Assembly: GCF_014196915.1 (NCBI RefSeq)
Contig: NZ_JACIEP010000005.1
Span: forward strand, 248,001-312,000
From: Dysgonomonas hofstadii
GTDB lineage: Bacteria > Bacteroidota > Bacteroidia > Bacteroidales > Dysgonomonadaceae
DNA length: 64,000 nt
Reading direction: 5' to 3'
Shown: piece by piece, positions 27,091 to 35,977 of the stretch
How the letters are laid out: every line of letters starts with the position of its first letter
Numbering within the stretch: the stretch's first letter is position 1
The notes under the pieces: generated by a model
The model's input: the letters and a program-made list of their open reading frames with translations, nothing else
The model's database searches: none
What the model was told of the DNA's origin: nothing
Translations under genes and position numbers: made by a program

Positions 27091-28281
27091 CTATTTCACA
27101 TCAAAAATTTCATCCAGTTGTTTGTAACGAACTTCGGGATTGAAGTATATATCAAAGAGATGGTACCCTTGTTTGCTTTGTTCATTATACAGTTGCTCGT
27201 CCGTCAGTAACCGGATTATATTATCGGCGAACTCTGGGGGTGTATTGCCTAACAGGCATCCGTTATTCAGTTTATTGGGTAGCCCATCCAATCCCCGTTG
27301 GGTGCAAACCACAGGTAGTCCGAAAGAGAAGGCTTCTAATACTTTCAGCTTGATGCCTGTGCCTTCGAGCATCGGGCAGATTGATATACGCGATTTTGCA
27401 TACACATCGCCAAGATCTGCGGCAAAAGGTATTTTCTCCACATTGGGGTATTCTTCTTCTATGACAACATTTATTTTCCCTACGATGCATATCTTGAGAT
27501 GCCCGGGCAGCAAAGGGTACACTTCCGACAAAAACCATTTGACTGACATACGGTTCCATTGGTTGTCACTGGCAACATATACTATATCGTATTCTTTATT
27601 TTTCGTGTCATACTCTCCCTTATTCATTACAAAAAGAGGCATATTAGGTACCAGACGTACCTTCGCATTCTTTACGAACTGGGAGAAAACATACATTTCA
27701 TCGGTCGATACTGCCCACACTTCATCAAAGCACGACAGGCTTTCCATTTCTGTCTGAAAATAGTCTCCTACTTTTTTCCCTCTTTTCTTGTCTTTAGCTA
27801 CATGTACCGTCAGAAAATCGTGGGTATCGACCATCACTTTTGCATTCTTCAGATGCTTGCTGTATCTTATCAGGTTGGTCCACAATATGTAATTGATTAT
27901 AATGTAATCGTATTCATTCTCTGCCAATACTTTTTCAAAAGATTTACGCAGATAAAAGGTGCAGAATGGACGGAATATGGATGATGCACCATAATAACGG
28001 CGCAAGATAAATTCAGGTATTTTATATGTAAAGAAGCGTTTTATAGGATTTGTTTTCGGGGGCTTCAGATCGGCCCATAAAACCCGGTCGGCAAATCCGG
28101 CATCTGTTATGCGGTCAGGCATATCATCTGTCCAGGTCTCATTTACCCAATTTTTTATCCCGAAGTAATCAACATAAAATCCACGATTTTTGAAATACCT
28201 TAGAAGAGAAATTACCCTTGTTACATTCCCTGCGTTGTTCTTTAGTTCCAGTTTGGGCATAAAATACAAAATACGCTTCAT
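27091..28281 (-). CDS. family 4 glycosyltransferase
   Basis: The 396-residue protein has a GT-B fold: N-terminal LYFMPKLELKNNAGNVTRVISLLRYF and a C-terminal domain with IVYVASDNQWNRMSVKWFL, LKICIVGKIN and SICPMLEGTGIKLKVLEAFSFGLPVVCTQRGLDGL, which includes the EGTG...E signature of GT4 enzymes. It is the promoter-proximal gene of the minus-strand operon, with a TATCTTTG box 23 bases before the ATG. Its function is likely in an exopolysaccharide or surface glycan (inference from context). Confidence 0.92.
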   Translation of the reverse strand: MKRILYFMPKLELKNNAGNVTRVISLLRYFKNRGFYVDYFGIKNWVNETWTDDMPDRITDAGFADRVLWADLKPPKTNPIKRFFTYKIPEFILRRYYGASSIFRPFCTFYLRKSFEKVLAENEYDYIIINYILWTNLIRYSKHLKNAKVMVDTHDFLTVHVAKDKKRGKKVGDYFQTEMESLSCFDEVWAVSTDEMYVFSQFVKNAKVRLVPNMPLFVMNKGEYDTKNKEYDIVYVASDNQWNRMSVKWFLSEVYPLLPGHLKICIVGKINVVIEEEYPNVEKIPFAADLGDVYAKSRISICPMLEGTGIKLKVLEAFSFGLPVVCTQRGLDGLPNKLNNGCLLGNTPPEFADNIIRLLTDEQLYNEQSKQGYHLFDIYFNPEVRYKQLDEIFDVK

Positions 28282-28304
28282 AGCCTCTTTTTAAAATAAG
28301 ACTA

Positions 28305-28312
28305 CAAAGATA
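28305..28312 (-). promoter_or_regulatory. putative -7 box for the glycosyltransferase operon (TATCTTTG)
   Basis: The minus-strand reading TATCTTTG fits TAnnTTTG, 24 bases before the ATG at 28281. Confidence 0.6.
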
Positions 28313-28360
28313 TACATTTAAATGAAATATACTTCCCCGCAAAAAAGGATAAAGCAGGAG

Positions 28361-28380
28361 ATTTACATATCTTTGTAAAT
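28361..28380 (+). promoter_or_regulatory. -7 box inside an inverted repeat, upstream of the divergent glycosyltransferase-like pair
   Basis: TATCTTTG (28368-28375) fits the -7 consensus and lies inside the inverted repeat ATTTACA (28361-28367) / TGTAAAT (28374-28380). The arms could be an operator that overlaps the promoter of the gene at 28404. Confidence 0.5.
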
Positions 28381-28403
28381 CATAAGAAAAGAAAATCGCG
28401 GAG

Positions 28404-29252
28404 ATGAGAAATTCAGAAATCAAAGTAGGCTACTTAGTATCTTATGACTACGAGTACATGAAAAACTCGTTACCTACTGTTTACGAGTATGCTGATATTA
28501 TAGCTGTCGCCATAGACAAAGACCGGATGACATGGAAAGGAACAAATTATGAAATAGCCGATTCTTTTTTCGAATGGCTGAAAGAATATGACAAAGACAA
28601 CAAGATAAGAATATATGAAGACTCCTTTTTTGACCCCGACCTGACCGTCATGGAAAATGACACGAGGGAACGAAACATGCTTGGCCGGTTCATGGGCGAG
28701 GGAGGATGGCATATACAGGTTGATTCTGATGAATATTTCTTAGATTTCAAGAAATTTACCGATTATCTGAAAAGTCTGGATATGATTGTCGCAACTTCTG
28801 TCTTTGCCCGGTGGGTCACAATATTTAAGCTGGACACGGAGAATGCGTTTATTATAGATAATGGGGAAAAGTTTCCCGTAGCAACGAATTTCGTATCGTA
28901 CGACAATGCAAGGCTTTCGTTTAATGCGAAAAAAGAAATAAATTCGGAATTCAAGGTCATTCATCAAAGCTGGGGACGATCAGAAGATGAACTTCGTCAG
29001 AAACTTAGTAATTGGGGTCATAGTAATGATTTTGATATAGAGTCTTACTTCCGGTTGTGGAAAGCAATAGATAAACATACATATAAGTATATCACTAATT
29101 TTCACCCGCTGAACGGTTTCGATTGGCAAAAATTGGAATGTATCGAAGCCAAAGATATTCCCACTCTGATAGAAAAAGTGAGGATAATACAGGAAGAAAA
29201 AGCCGGGAGAAAGAAAAACAAGTGGAAATCATTATTCAGAAGAAAAAAATGA
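28404..29252 (+). CDS. glycosyltransferase-like protein (GT-A fold), divergent
   Basis: The 282-residue protein starts IKVGYLVSYDYEYMKNSLPTVYEYADIIAVAIDKD, like the N-terminus of GT-A enzymes that follow a donor nucleotide, and has a metal-type DxD in GWHIQVDSDEYF (D107, D109). The tail after residue 255 is very basic and rich in Lys and Arg (EEKAGRKKNKWKSLFRRKK). I do not place it in a numbered family with confidence. It is divergent from the five-gene glycosyltransferase operon and overlaps the next gene by ATGA. Confidence 0.8.
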   Translation: MRNSEIKVGYLVSYDYEYMKNSLPTVYEYADIIAVAIDKDRMTWKGTNYEIADSFFEWLKEYDKDNKIRIYEDSFFDPDLTVMENDTRERNMLGRFMGEGGWHIQVDSDEYFLDFKKFTDYLKSLDMIVATSVFARWVTIFKLDTENAFIIDNGEKFPVATNFVSYDNARLSFNAKKEINSEFKVIHQSWGRSEDELRQKLSNWGHSNDFDIESYFRLWKAIDKHTYKYITNFHPLNGFDWQKLECIEAKDIPTLIEKVRIIQEEKAGRKKNKWKSLFRRKK

Positions 29253-29992
29253 CTATCACTTTCGAAACTAAATGTTGGGAAAAGGACTGGAGATATATCC
29301 TTTGCAGGGGTTATCTGGAAACAATGATTGAAAATTGTAGTTACAAATTCGATAAGAAGATATTATATATTAATAATGTTGATGATATATCCAAGGTTGA
29401 AAAGATAGCTCAAAAAAAAATAGAAAAAGGTATTATCGACAGATATATTATTGTTGATGAACATGCAGAGAGAGCTTTGAATTTTTTCAATATAGATAAG
29501 AACAATTTCAGGGGCGGATATTATTATTCTATAGCAGAGTTGGTCAGCATTTTTTTGTGTGAAACCGATTATCTTTTACATTTTTCGAGTGATGCTTGTA
29601 TCGTAAAAGACAGTTATGAATGGGTGAAGAAAACAATGTCCCTGATGGATGAACATAAAGAATATTTTGTAGGAAATCCTACATGGGGCAAGGATTTTGA
29701 AGGTGCAAAAACTGAATCGTTTGCCGAAACCGATGAGAATTTTATAGGATTCGGCTTTTCTGACCAATGCTACTTAATCCGTACCGAAGATTTTAAGAAA
29801 CCTATATACAATGAAACTAATCCCGTGTCGGAAAGATATCCTAAGTATGGAGGTGAGCTTTTCGAGAAACGGGTAGACGCATTTATGCGAAATCATAATT
29901 TGCATAGAATCACATCGAAGCATACGTCTTATATCCATAAAAATTATCCGAAAGAATCAAGATTTCAAAAAATACTTGATATTTTCAGATAA
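29249..29992 (+). CDS. putative glycosyltransferase-like protein, unknown
   Basis: The frame is open from 29123, but the real start is the ATG at 29249, which overlaps the preceding stop as ATGA and gives 247 residues (MTITFETKCWEKDW). The segment TDYLLHFSSDACIVKDSYEWV (about 107-127) places SSD115 where GT-A enzymes have a DxD-like motif, and IGFGFSDQCYLIRTEDF looks like the acceptor-side loop. I do not recognise a named family. The last gene of a two-gene unit next to the glycosyltransferase operon, it probably works in the same surface glycan pathway (inference). Confidence 0.75.
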   Translation: MTITFETKCWEKDWRYILCRGYLETMIENCSYKFDKKILYINNVDDISKVEKIAQKKIEKGIIDRYIIVDEHAERALNFFNIDKNNFRGGYYYSIAELVSIFLCETDYLLHFSSDACIVKDSYEWVKKTMSLMDEHKEYFVGNPTWGKDFEGAKTESFAETDENFIGFGFSDQCYLIRTEDFKKPIYNETNPVSERYPKYGGELFEKRVDAFMRNHNLHRITSKHTSYIHKNYPKESRFQKILDIFR

Positions 29993-29998
29993 GTGCTT

Positions 29999-30295
29999 TT
30001 AAAGCATTATTTTTCCGATATCTTCGTGGTAAACCTGATAGGTGGTTTGTGAAGAAGGATTGGATGTGTTTATAGTTGAAGAAAAATTGTTGTTCTCAAC
30101 TTTAAAAAAGCTACCGGTTGGTTCTACTCCGTCCGGAAGGAATACTAATAGACCTGAATAAAATTGGGTTTTTTCTATCTCCTTTTCATAAGGAAAAATA
30201 TTAATAATTCTACGATTATCATCTATTTCCACAACCTGATTTTTTAGATAAATATCCGGATATATAAATGAGTAGTGAGAATAGAAGCGTTTCAT
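29999..30295 (-). CDS. hypothetical protein coupled to the DUF4296 lipoprotein
   Basis: I do not recognise a named family. The 98-residue product (MKRFYSHYSFIYPDIYLKNQVVEIDDNRRIINIFPY) overlaps the preceding stop as ATGA, which argues that it is a real gene. The opening YSHYSFIYPDIYLKNQVVEI resembles the beta start of an amidohydrolase-like sheet, but the rest is too short for such a domain. Similar small genes follow DUF4296 in other Bacteroidales as far as I recall. There is no signal peptide. Confidence 0.7.
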   Translation of the reverse strand: MKRFYSHYSFIYPDIYLKNQVVEIDDNRRIINIFPYEKEIEKTQFYSGLLVFLPDGVEPTGSFFKVENNNFSSTINTSNPSSQTTYQVYHEDIGKIML

Positions 30296-31152
30296 CAGTC
30301 TTTATTCTTTTCGACAGAAACAGCTTCGGCTTCGACCTCAGCTTCCTCAACGGCAGGAGCTGTATTAGCAGGTCTGTTGACTGATGTCGGGTGTGCAGGA
30401 AGTTCGTGCAATGACAGAGAATCGGTTTTTGCAGAAACCGCAAGAGAATCGAGATAGCTGATATTATATAATGCAACATTCAATGGCACACCTTTTACTT
30501 TGTTCCTGAGCCGGACATATCCTGATATGCTCTTCAGTAAGCTATCAGCCAAATGAGGCTTGTCGAGTACATAGAGCTGGTTTTTTTCAACAGGTATAAC
30601 TTCATTTATCAAAGTGTCTTTGTACCTGAAAAATACAGCAGCTTCTACCTGTTGCAGATCGCTTAATCCTTGCACATTGAATTTCAGTCTGAACTTAGGT
30701 ACATCTACATTCTTTATCTTAAAAGAGTCTATATCAAAAGCCATAACAGGCGTAAACTGATTCAGATTGAAGTAGGTTGGTATAAAAGAATTAGGCCTGT
30801 TTTTTCCTGTAGCTGTGTTTATTAATGCCGAAAGCTGATTGTTGCGGGCCTTCAGTTTAGATGATACAGAATCGCTGATGGTTTCGTAATATTCTATATT
30901 ATCGGAATACCACACAAGTGACGAATCCAGTTCGGCTTGTGTTATTTTATGCTTTTTTAAAATCCCCTCTATTAGGGCGTCTCTTTTCAGATCGTTATTG
31001 AATTGATTATCCCTGGTGTAAATAGCCTGTGCCAATTGTATGTCTATCAATACATCTACCATTTTAGTTTCGGGCAGTACATGTCTTGGCCTGCGGCTAC
31101 ATGCGCCGAAGACAAGCAGTATGATAAAAGCTAAAATGGCAATCCGTTTCAT
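30295..31152 (-). CDS. DUF4296 domain-containing lipoprotein
   Basis: The 285-residue protein has a lipoprotein signal (MKRIAILAFIILLVFGACSRR, lipobox FGAC, C18) followed by the DUF4296 domain (about 28-115: LPETKMVDVLIDIQLAQAIYTRD ... DSSLVWYSDNIEYYETISDSVSSKL). The rest is a low-complexity, acidic tail (AVEEAEVEAEAVSVEKNK). The function is unknown, but the domain is confined to Bacteroidetes and usually sits beside lspA, as here (3-base gap). It is likely envelope-associated. Confidence 0.88.
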   Translation of the reverse strand: MKRIAILAFIILLVFGACSRRPRHVLPETKMVDVLIDIQLAQAIYTRDNQFNNDLKRDALIEGILKKHKITQAELDSSLVWYSDNIEYYETISDSVSSKLKARNNQLSALINTATGKNRPNSFIPTYFNLNQFTPVMAFDIDSFKIKNVDVPKFRLKFNVQGLSDLQQVEAAVFFRYKDTLINEVIPVEKNQLYVLDKPHLADSLLKSISGYVRLRNKVKGVPLNVALYNISYLDSLAVSAKTDSLSLHELPAHPTSVNRPANTAPAVEEAEVEAEAVSVEKNKD

Positions 31153-31155
31153 AAA

Positions 31156-31803
31156 TCAGGCTATCTCTTTTTTCTCCAAAGATAAGGACAATGTCCTGCG
31201 ATAAAAAATTAGAAGAAGAAAAATACCAACGGTTATCGCCGAATCGGCAATATTAAAAATAGGACTGAAAAATTCAAAGCCTACTCCACCCAATAATGGA
31301 AACCAGTCGGGAATTGTTCCTCTGAAAATAGGGAAATAAAGCATATCCACCACATGGCCATGAAGCCAAGATGAATATCCTTCGCCTAGCGAAACAAAAG
31401 ATGCGACATGTCCGGGATAACTCTCGGAGAATATTTCACCATAAAACACACTGTCGATAATATTCCCAAAGGCACCTGCCAGAATAAGAGCTATACAAGC
31501 GATATAACCTTTCGAAAAACCTCTCTTTACCAGTGTATATAAATAGTATGCGATAAATCCGATAGCAACTATACGAAACAAAGAAAGGAATAATTTCCCC
31601 CACGAGCGATTACCTTCTCCTCCCAGTTCCAGACCAAATGCCATGCCGGGATTCTCAACAAACTTGATCTTAAACCAACTAAGGATCTCATATGTTTCAT
31701 ATAATGACATATGTGTTTTTACCCATATTTTTGATACCTGATCTATCAGTAAAACCAATATGATAACAACAATGGCGATTATTCCGCTATTCTTTTTGTT
31801 CAT
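31156..31803 (-). CDS. lspA: prolipoprotein signal peptidase (signal peptidase II)
   Basis: Cleaves the signal peptide of lipid-modified prolipoproteins in the inner membrane. The 215-residue product is longer than the usual 160, as in other Bacteroidetes, because of a loop of about 40 residues between the catalytic segments. Catalytic aspartates are D153 (GHVVDMLYFPIF) and D187 (FNIADSAITVG), and the conserved N114 and D117 are in AGAFGNIIDS. Four hydrophobic helices are visible. It precedes the DUF4296 lipoprotein on the same strand and follows the TraR/DksA gene with a 97-bp gap. Confidence 0.97.
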   Translation of the reverse strand: MNKKNSGIIAIVVIILVLLIDQVSKIWVKTHMSLYETYEILSWFKIKFVENPGMAFGLELGGEGNRSWGKLFLSLFRIVAIGFIAYYLYTLVKRGFSKGYIACIALILAGAFGNIIDSVFYGEIFSESYPGHVASFVSLGEGYSSWLHGHVVDMLYFPIFRGTIPDWFPLLGGVGFEFFSPIFNIADSAITVGIFLLLIFYRRTLSLSLEKKEIA

Positions 31804-31900
31804 ATATTATATGCTTGATGCCGTAAATGAAAGCGAAGAAAAAACAGAGGTTTAACACACGTCTATCTTTTCTTCCTTTCCTGGTTATTTCTTCCTGTAG

Positions 31901-32281
31901 TTATTTAACTCCGCTATTCTTGGCCTCGATGCTCAATGTAGCATGAGGTACTGCACGCAGACGTTCTTTAGGTATCAATTTACCTGTTTCGCGGCAAATA
32001 CCGTATGTCTTGTTTTCGATACGGATAAGAGCCGATTGCAGGTTTTGTATAAACTTCATCTGGCGCTGCGCTAATCGTCCGGCTTCTTCCTTCGATAGGG
32101 TAGAAGCACCTTCTTCCAATACTTTGAATGTCGGAGAAGTGTCGGTTACATCGTTTCCGTCGGCATTTGTAATAGCCGCTCTCAATTCGTCGTATTCTTT
32201 TTTAGCTTTATTTAGCTTATCGAGAATTATCTCACGAAATTCGTTCAATTCCTCGTCTGTGTATCTTGTTTTTTCTGCCAT
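31901..32281 (-). CDS. TraR/DksA family protein with a degenerate zinc finger
   Basis: The 126-residue protein has an N-terminal coiled-coil region (about 5-90) and a DksA-like C-terminal globular end (NKTYGICRETGKLIPKERLRAVPHATLSIEAK). DksA-type proteins bind RNA polymerase through the secondary channel and alter promoter activity with ppGpp. The canonical C4 zinc finger is not present: only C96 remains, and the three other ligand positions are T99, S117 and A120. Similar single-cysteine forms occur elsewhere in Bacteroidetes. It lies directly downstream of ileS on the same strand, and upstream of lspA. Confidence 0.92.
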   Translation of the reverse strand: MAEKTRYTDEELNEFREIILDKLNKAKKEYDELRAAITNADGNDVTDTSPTFKVLEEGASTLSKEEAGRLAQRQMKFIQNLQSALIRIENKTYGICRETGKLIPKERLRAVPHATLSIEAKNSGVK

Positions 32282-32337
32282 AACTTCGCTTATTAAAAGT
32301 TAAACATCCTGTTTTATTTTTAAAGATAATTATTTTG

Positions 32338-35300
32338 TCAGACTTTCTCTATACTTATATATAAAATGTAGTCATCCATATCTGCTTCTTGACCATTTTT
32401 CACATCTGACAGTTCTATTCTGTCAGCCAGTACTTGTGAAGCAATGTATGTCTTATATTCTGAAATAGTGTCTCTTATCTGCTCCTGATCAGATATTTTT
32501 ATATTTATACGGTCTGTTATTTCGAATCCGCTTGATTTACGGATATTTTGTATTCTGTTCACTAATTCGCGGGCAATACCTTCTTTTCTCAGCTCGTCAG
32601 TCACTGTTACATCTAGGGCAACTGTCAATTTTCCTGCATTGGCAACCAGCCATCCCGGTATATCTTCCGATATGATTTCCACATCAGCCAGTTCGATGGT
32701 TGCTTCCTGCCCTTCGATGTTGAATGTATATGAACCGTCTTTTTCGAATGTTGCAATAGCATCCTGCTGCATATTCTGAACTTCGGCGGCAAGTTGTTTC
32801 ATTATCTTACCATAGCGTGGTCCAAGTTTTTTGAAATCAGGTTTTACTTTTTTTACCAATATTCCGGCGGCATTGTCTACATAGTTCAGTTCTTTTACAT
32901 TCACTTCGCTAAGTATAAGGTCGCGAACAGCTTCTATATCGTCTTTCTGGTTATCATTCAATATAGGAACCATTATCTGCATCAATGGCTGACGTACTTT
33001 TATGCTTTCTTTGCGTCGAAGTGCCAGTACAGCCGAAGATATATCCTGAGCTATCTGCATGCGTTCTTCCAGTTTTTTATCAACTACGGAAGCATTGTAA
33101 GCAGGATAATCCGATAAGTGGACTGAGGATATTTTTTCGCAGGCTGTAACAGCCACCAGGTCGCAGAATAATTTATCTGCATAGAATGGTGATATCGGTG
33201 CCATTAGTTTGGCAACAGTTTCAAGACATGTATACAGTGTCTGATATGCAGACAGTTTGTCCTGCGTCATTTCTCCACCCCAGAAACGCTTGCGATTGAG
33301 ACGAACGTACCAGTTGCTTAGATTGTCGTTTACAAAGTCGGATATAGCACGTCCTGCTTTGGTAGGTTCATAACTTGCATAATATTCATCTACATCTTTC
33401 ACTAATGTATTGAGTAGTGATATGATCCAGCGGTCTATTTCCGGACGGTCGCATACAGGAATGGTTCCCTCTTCAAATTTGAAACCATCAACATTTGCAT
33501 AAAGTGCAAAGAACGAATAAGTATTGTATAGTGTGCCGAAAAACTTGCGGCGCACTTCCTCCACTCCTTCTATATCGAATTTCAGATTGTCCCAAGGCGA
33601 TGCATTGGTAATCATATACCAGCGCAGCGGATCAGAGCCATACTTTTCTATTGTTTCGAACGGATCGACTGCGTTGCCAAGACGTTTCGACATTTTTAAC
33701 CCGTTCTTATCCAGTACCAGTCCATTAGATATCACATTCTTGAATGATATGCTGTCTCTGAACATGGTAGATATGGCATGCAGGGTAAAGAACCAGCCAC
33801 GTGTCTGGTCTACCCCCTCGGCTATAAAGTCGGCGGGATAAACTTTATTGAAGTCTTCCTCGCTGATATTCGGATAAAATACCTGTGCAAATGGCATTGC
33901 ACCCGAATCGAACCAGACGTCTATCAGGTCGGTCTCTCGTTTCATCGGTTTACCCGAATCAGAAACAAGTATTATATTGTCTACATACGGACGGTGTAGG
34001 TCTACTTTTTCGTAATTCACCTTATCCAGATTCCCTGGTTCGAAATCTTTCCAAGGTATTTCTTCCATAAACCCAGCGTCTACTGCTTTTTGCATTTCTT
34101 CGTAAAGCTCTTTTAGCGAGCCTACACATTTCTCTTCCTTACCGTCTTCTGTACGCCATATAGGAAGTGGAGTACCCCAGTAGCGGCTACGGCTCAGATT
34201 CCAGTCCTGCAGGTTTTCGAGCCATTTGCCAAAGCGTCCCGATCCTGTTGATTCCGGCTTCCAGTTGATCGTCTTATTCAGTTCTATGAGACGTTCACGG
34301 GCAGCAGTTGTACGTATAAACCAGCTATCCAGCGGATAATAAAGCACAGGTTTATCGGTACGCCAGCAATGCGGGTAGTTGTGTACCTGACGTTCTATTT
34401 TAAAAGCCAGTCCCTGCTGTTTCAGCATCACACTCAGATCGATATCCAATGTGTTAGCGTCAGCAGGTAAAGAATCATCATACTCGTTTTTTACATAACG
34501 GCCAGCATATTCTTTATATAGCTCTACGTTTACCTTTTCTTTTACAAAGGTAGGATCGAGATCTTCCAGGCGGAAATATTTTCCTGTAAGATCGACCATC
34601 GGACGGGTGTTGCCATCCTTATCTATCAGTAACATCGCAGGAACACCGTTCGCTTTTCCCACTTTGGCATCGTCCGCTCCAAAAGTAGGCGCTATGTGTA
34701 CGATACCTGTACCATCATCAGTGGTTACGAAGTCACCTGAAACAACTCTGAATGCGCCTTCTCCGGGATTCATCCACGGTATAAGCTGTTCGTATTGCAT
34801 GCCTACAAGGTCTTTACCCTGCCATTCTCCTACAACTTTATACGGGATCAGCTTATCACCTTGTTTATAATCCTCAAGAGCTATATCTTTAGCTTTCTCG
34901 TTGAACATACTAGGCATAAGCCATTTTGCCAAAACAACAGTTATGGGAGATCCTGTATATGGATTGTATGATTGCACAGCAACATAGGTGATGTCTGGTC
35001 CTACAGCCAGTGCTGTATTTGATGGCAACGTCCATGGGGTAGTTGTCCAGGCCAGGAAATAAGTGTCGCCAAAACCTGTCATTTCGGTCTTCGGATCTTT
35101 TATCTTGAACTGGGCTACACAGGTCGTATCCTTTACATCACGGTATGCACCCGGTTGATTTAACTCGTGTGTGCTAAGTCCTGTACCTGCTGCCGGAGAA
35201 TACGGTTGTATGGTATATCCTTTATACAGATATCCTTTCTTATACAGTTCTTTCAGTAAAAACCAAAGTGTCTCTATATAACGGCTGTCGTATGTGATAT

Positions 35301-35748
35301 ACGGGTTGTTCATATCTACCCAATATCCCATAATGCGGGTAAGGTTTTCCCACTCGCCTGTATATTTCATAACCTCCTTGCGGCAGGCATTGTTATATTC
35401 TTCTACAGTTATTTTCTTACCGATATCTTCTTTTGTGATCCCAAGCTTTTTCTCCACGGCAAGTTCTACCGGAAGTCCATGAGTATCCCATCCGGCTTTA
35501 CGGTTGACAAGGAATCCTTTCATTGTCTTGTAGCGGCAGAAAATATCTTTTACGGCACGCGCCATTACATGATGAATACCCGGCATGCCGTTTGCCGATG
35601 GCGGCCCTTCATAGAAAACAAAAGAAGGAGCATCCGCACGTAAATCAAGACTCTGCTGGAATATATTTTCTTTATCCCATTTTTCTAATATCTCTTTGTT
35701 GATATCGGAAAGATTAAACTTATTGTATTCTGAAAACTGCTTGCTCAT
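32338..35748 (-). CDS. ileS: isoleucyl-tRNA synthetase
   Basis: Charges tRNA(Ile) with isoleucine. The 1136-residue enzyme has the HIGH region as PSANGMPGIHH (50-60), in the form common in Bacteroidetes, the KMSKR loop (685-689, GLKMSKRLGN), and the editing domain with WTTTPWTLPSN (234-244) and GTGIVHIAPTFGADD (346-360). The catalytic Rossmann core is continued by DWNLSRSRYWGTPLPIW (515-531), and the C-terminal anticodon-binding region follows from about 790. A TATCTTTG box on the minus strand at 35784-35791 lies 35 bases upstream of the ATG. The gene runs into traR/dksA, lspA and DUF4296 on the same strand. Confidence 0.98.
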   Translation of the reverse strand: MSKQFSEYNKFNLSDINKEILEKWDKENIFQQSLDLRADAPSFVFYEGPPSANGMPGIHHVMARAVKDIFCRYKTMKGFLVNRKAGWDTHGLPVELAVEKKLGITKEDIGKKITVEEYNNACRKEVMKYTGEWENLTRIMGYWVDMNNPYITYDSRYIETLWFLLKELYKKGYLYKGYTIQPYSPAAGTGLSTHELNQPGAYRDVKDTTCVAQFKIKDPKTEMTGFGDTYFLAWTTTPWTLPSNTALAVGPDITYVAVQSYNPYTGSPITVVLAKWLMPSMFNEKAKDIALEDYKQGDKLIPYKVVGEWQGKDLVGMQYEQLIPWMNPGEGAFRVVSGDFVTTDDGTGIVHIAPTFGADDAKVGKANGVPAMLLIDKDGNTRPMVDLTGKYFRLEDLDPTFVKEKVNVELYKEYAGRYVKNEYDDSLPADANTLDIDLSVMLKQQGLAFKIERQVHNYPHCWRTDKPVLYYPLDSWFIRTTAARERLIELNKTINWKPESTGSGRFGKWLENLQDWNLSRSRYWGTPLPIWRTEDGKEEKCVGSLKELYEEMQKAVDAGFMEEIPWKDFEPGNLDKVNYEKVDLHRPYVDNIILVSDSGKPMKRETDLIDVWFDSGAMPFAQVFYPNISEEDFNKVYPADFIAEGVDQTRGWFFTLHAISTMFRDSISFKNVISNGLVLDKNGLKMSKRLGNAVDPFETIEKYGSDPLRWYMITNASPWDNLKFDIEGVEEVRRKFFGTLYNTYSFFALYANVDGFKFEEGTIPVCDRPEIDRWIISLLNTLVKDVDEYYASYEPTKAGRAISDFVNDNLSNWYVRLNRKRFWGGEMTQDKLSAYQTLYTCLETVAKLMAPISPFYADKLFCDLVAVTACEKISSVHLSDYPAYNASVVDKKLEERMQIAQDISSAVLALRRKESIKVRQPLMQIMVPILNDNQKDDIEAVRDLILSEVNVKELNYVDNAAGILVKKVKPDFKKLGPRYGKIMKQLAAEVQNMQQDAIATFEKDGSYTFNIEGQEATIELADVEIISEDIPGWLVANAGKLTVALDVTVTDELRKEGIARELVNRIQNIRKSSGFEITDRINIKISDQEQIRDTISEYKTYIASQVLADRIELSDVKNGQEADMDDYILYISIEKV

Positions 35749-35783
35749 AGCTCAATCTATAACATGCTTAAAAAAATTGACTG

Positions 35784-35791
35784 CAAAGATA
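35784..35791 (-). promoter_or_regulatory. putative -7 box for ileS (TATCTTTG)
   Basis: The minus-strand reading TATCTTTG fits TAnnTTTG, about 36 bases before the ileS ATG. Confidence 0.6.
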
Positions 35792-35929
35792 GTAAAAAAG
35801 TTATAACTAAAAGGTTCCCAATTATAAGTAATTTGGAAGATAAGTTAACAGATATTGAATGCCGCGTCTTCTATCTGTGCTTTTTTAACAGTTTAGGTAA
35901 AAAAATATTAATTAAGACAAATTTATTCA

Positions 35930-35937
35930 TATCTTTG
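35930..35937 (+). promoter_or_regulatory. putative -7 box for the gene at 35978 (TATCTTTG)
   Basis: TATCTTTG fits TAnnTTTG, 41 bases before the ATG at 35978. A short plus-strand open frame at 35764-35955 lies over both promoters and is rejected. Confidence 0.55.
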
Positions 35938-35977
35938 ACGCAGACAAACGTATAGAGTACCTAACACAATTTAATGT

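Noticed and set aside
29123-29248. N-terminal extension of the second glycosyltransferase-like gene
   Set aside because: It lies fully inside the preceding gene in another frame; the ATG at 29249 gives a standard ATGA overlap.
32338-35748. GIHH instead of HIGH in IleS as a sign of decay
   Set aside because: The GIHH form with PSANG before it is usual in Bacteroidetes IleS, and all other motifs are intact.
35764-35955. 63-codon plus-strand frame upstream of ileS and the unknown gene
   Set aside because: It covers both divergent promoter boxes and has a random-looking composition.
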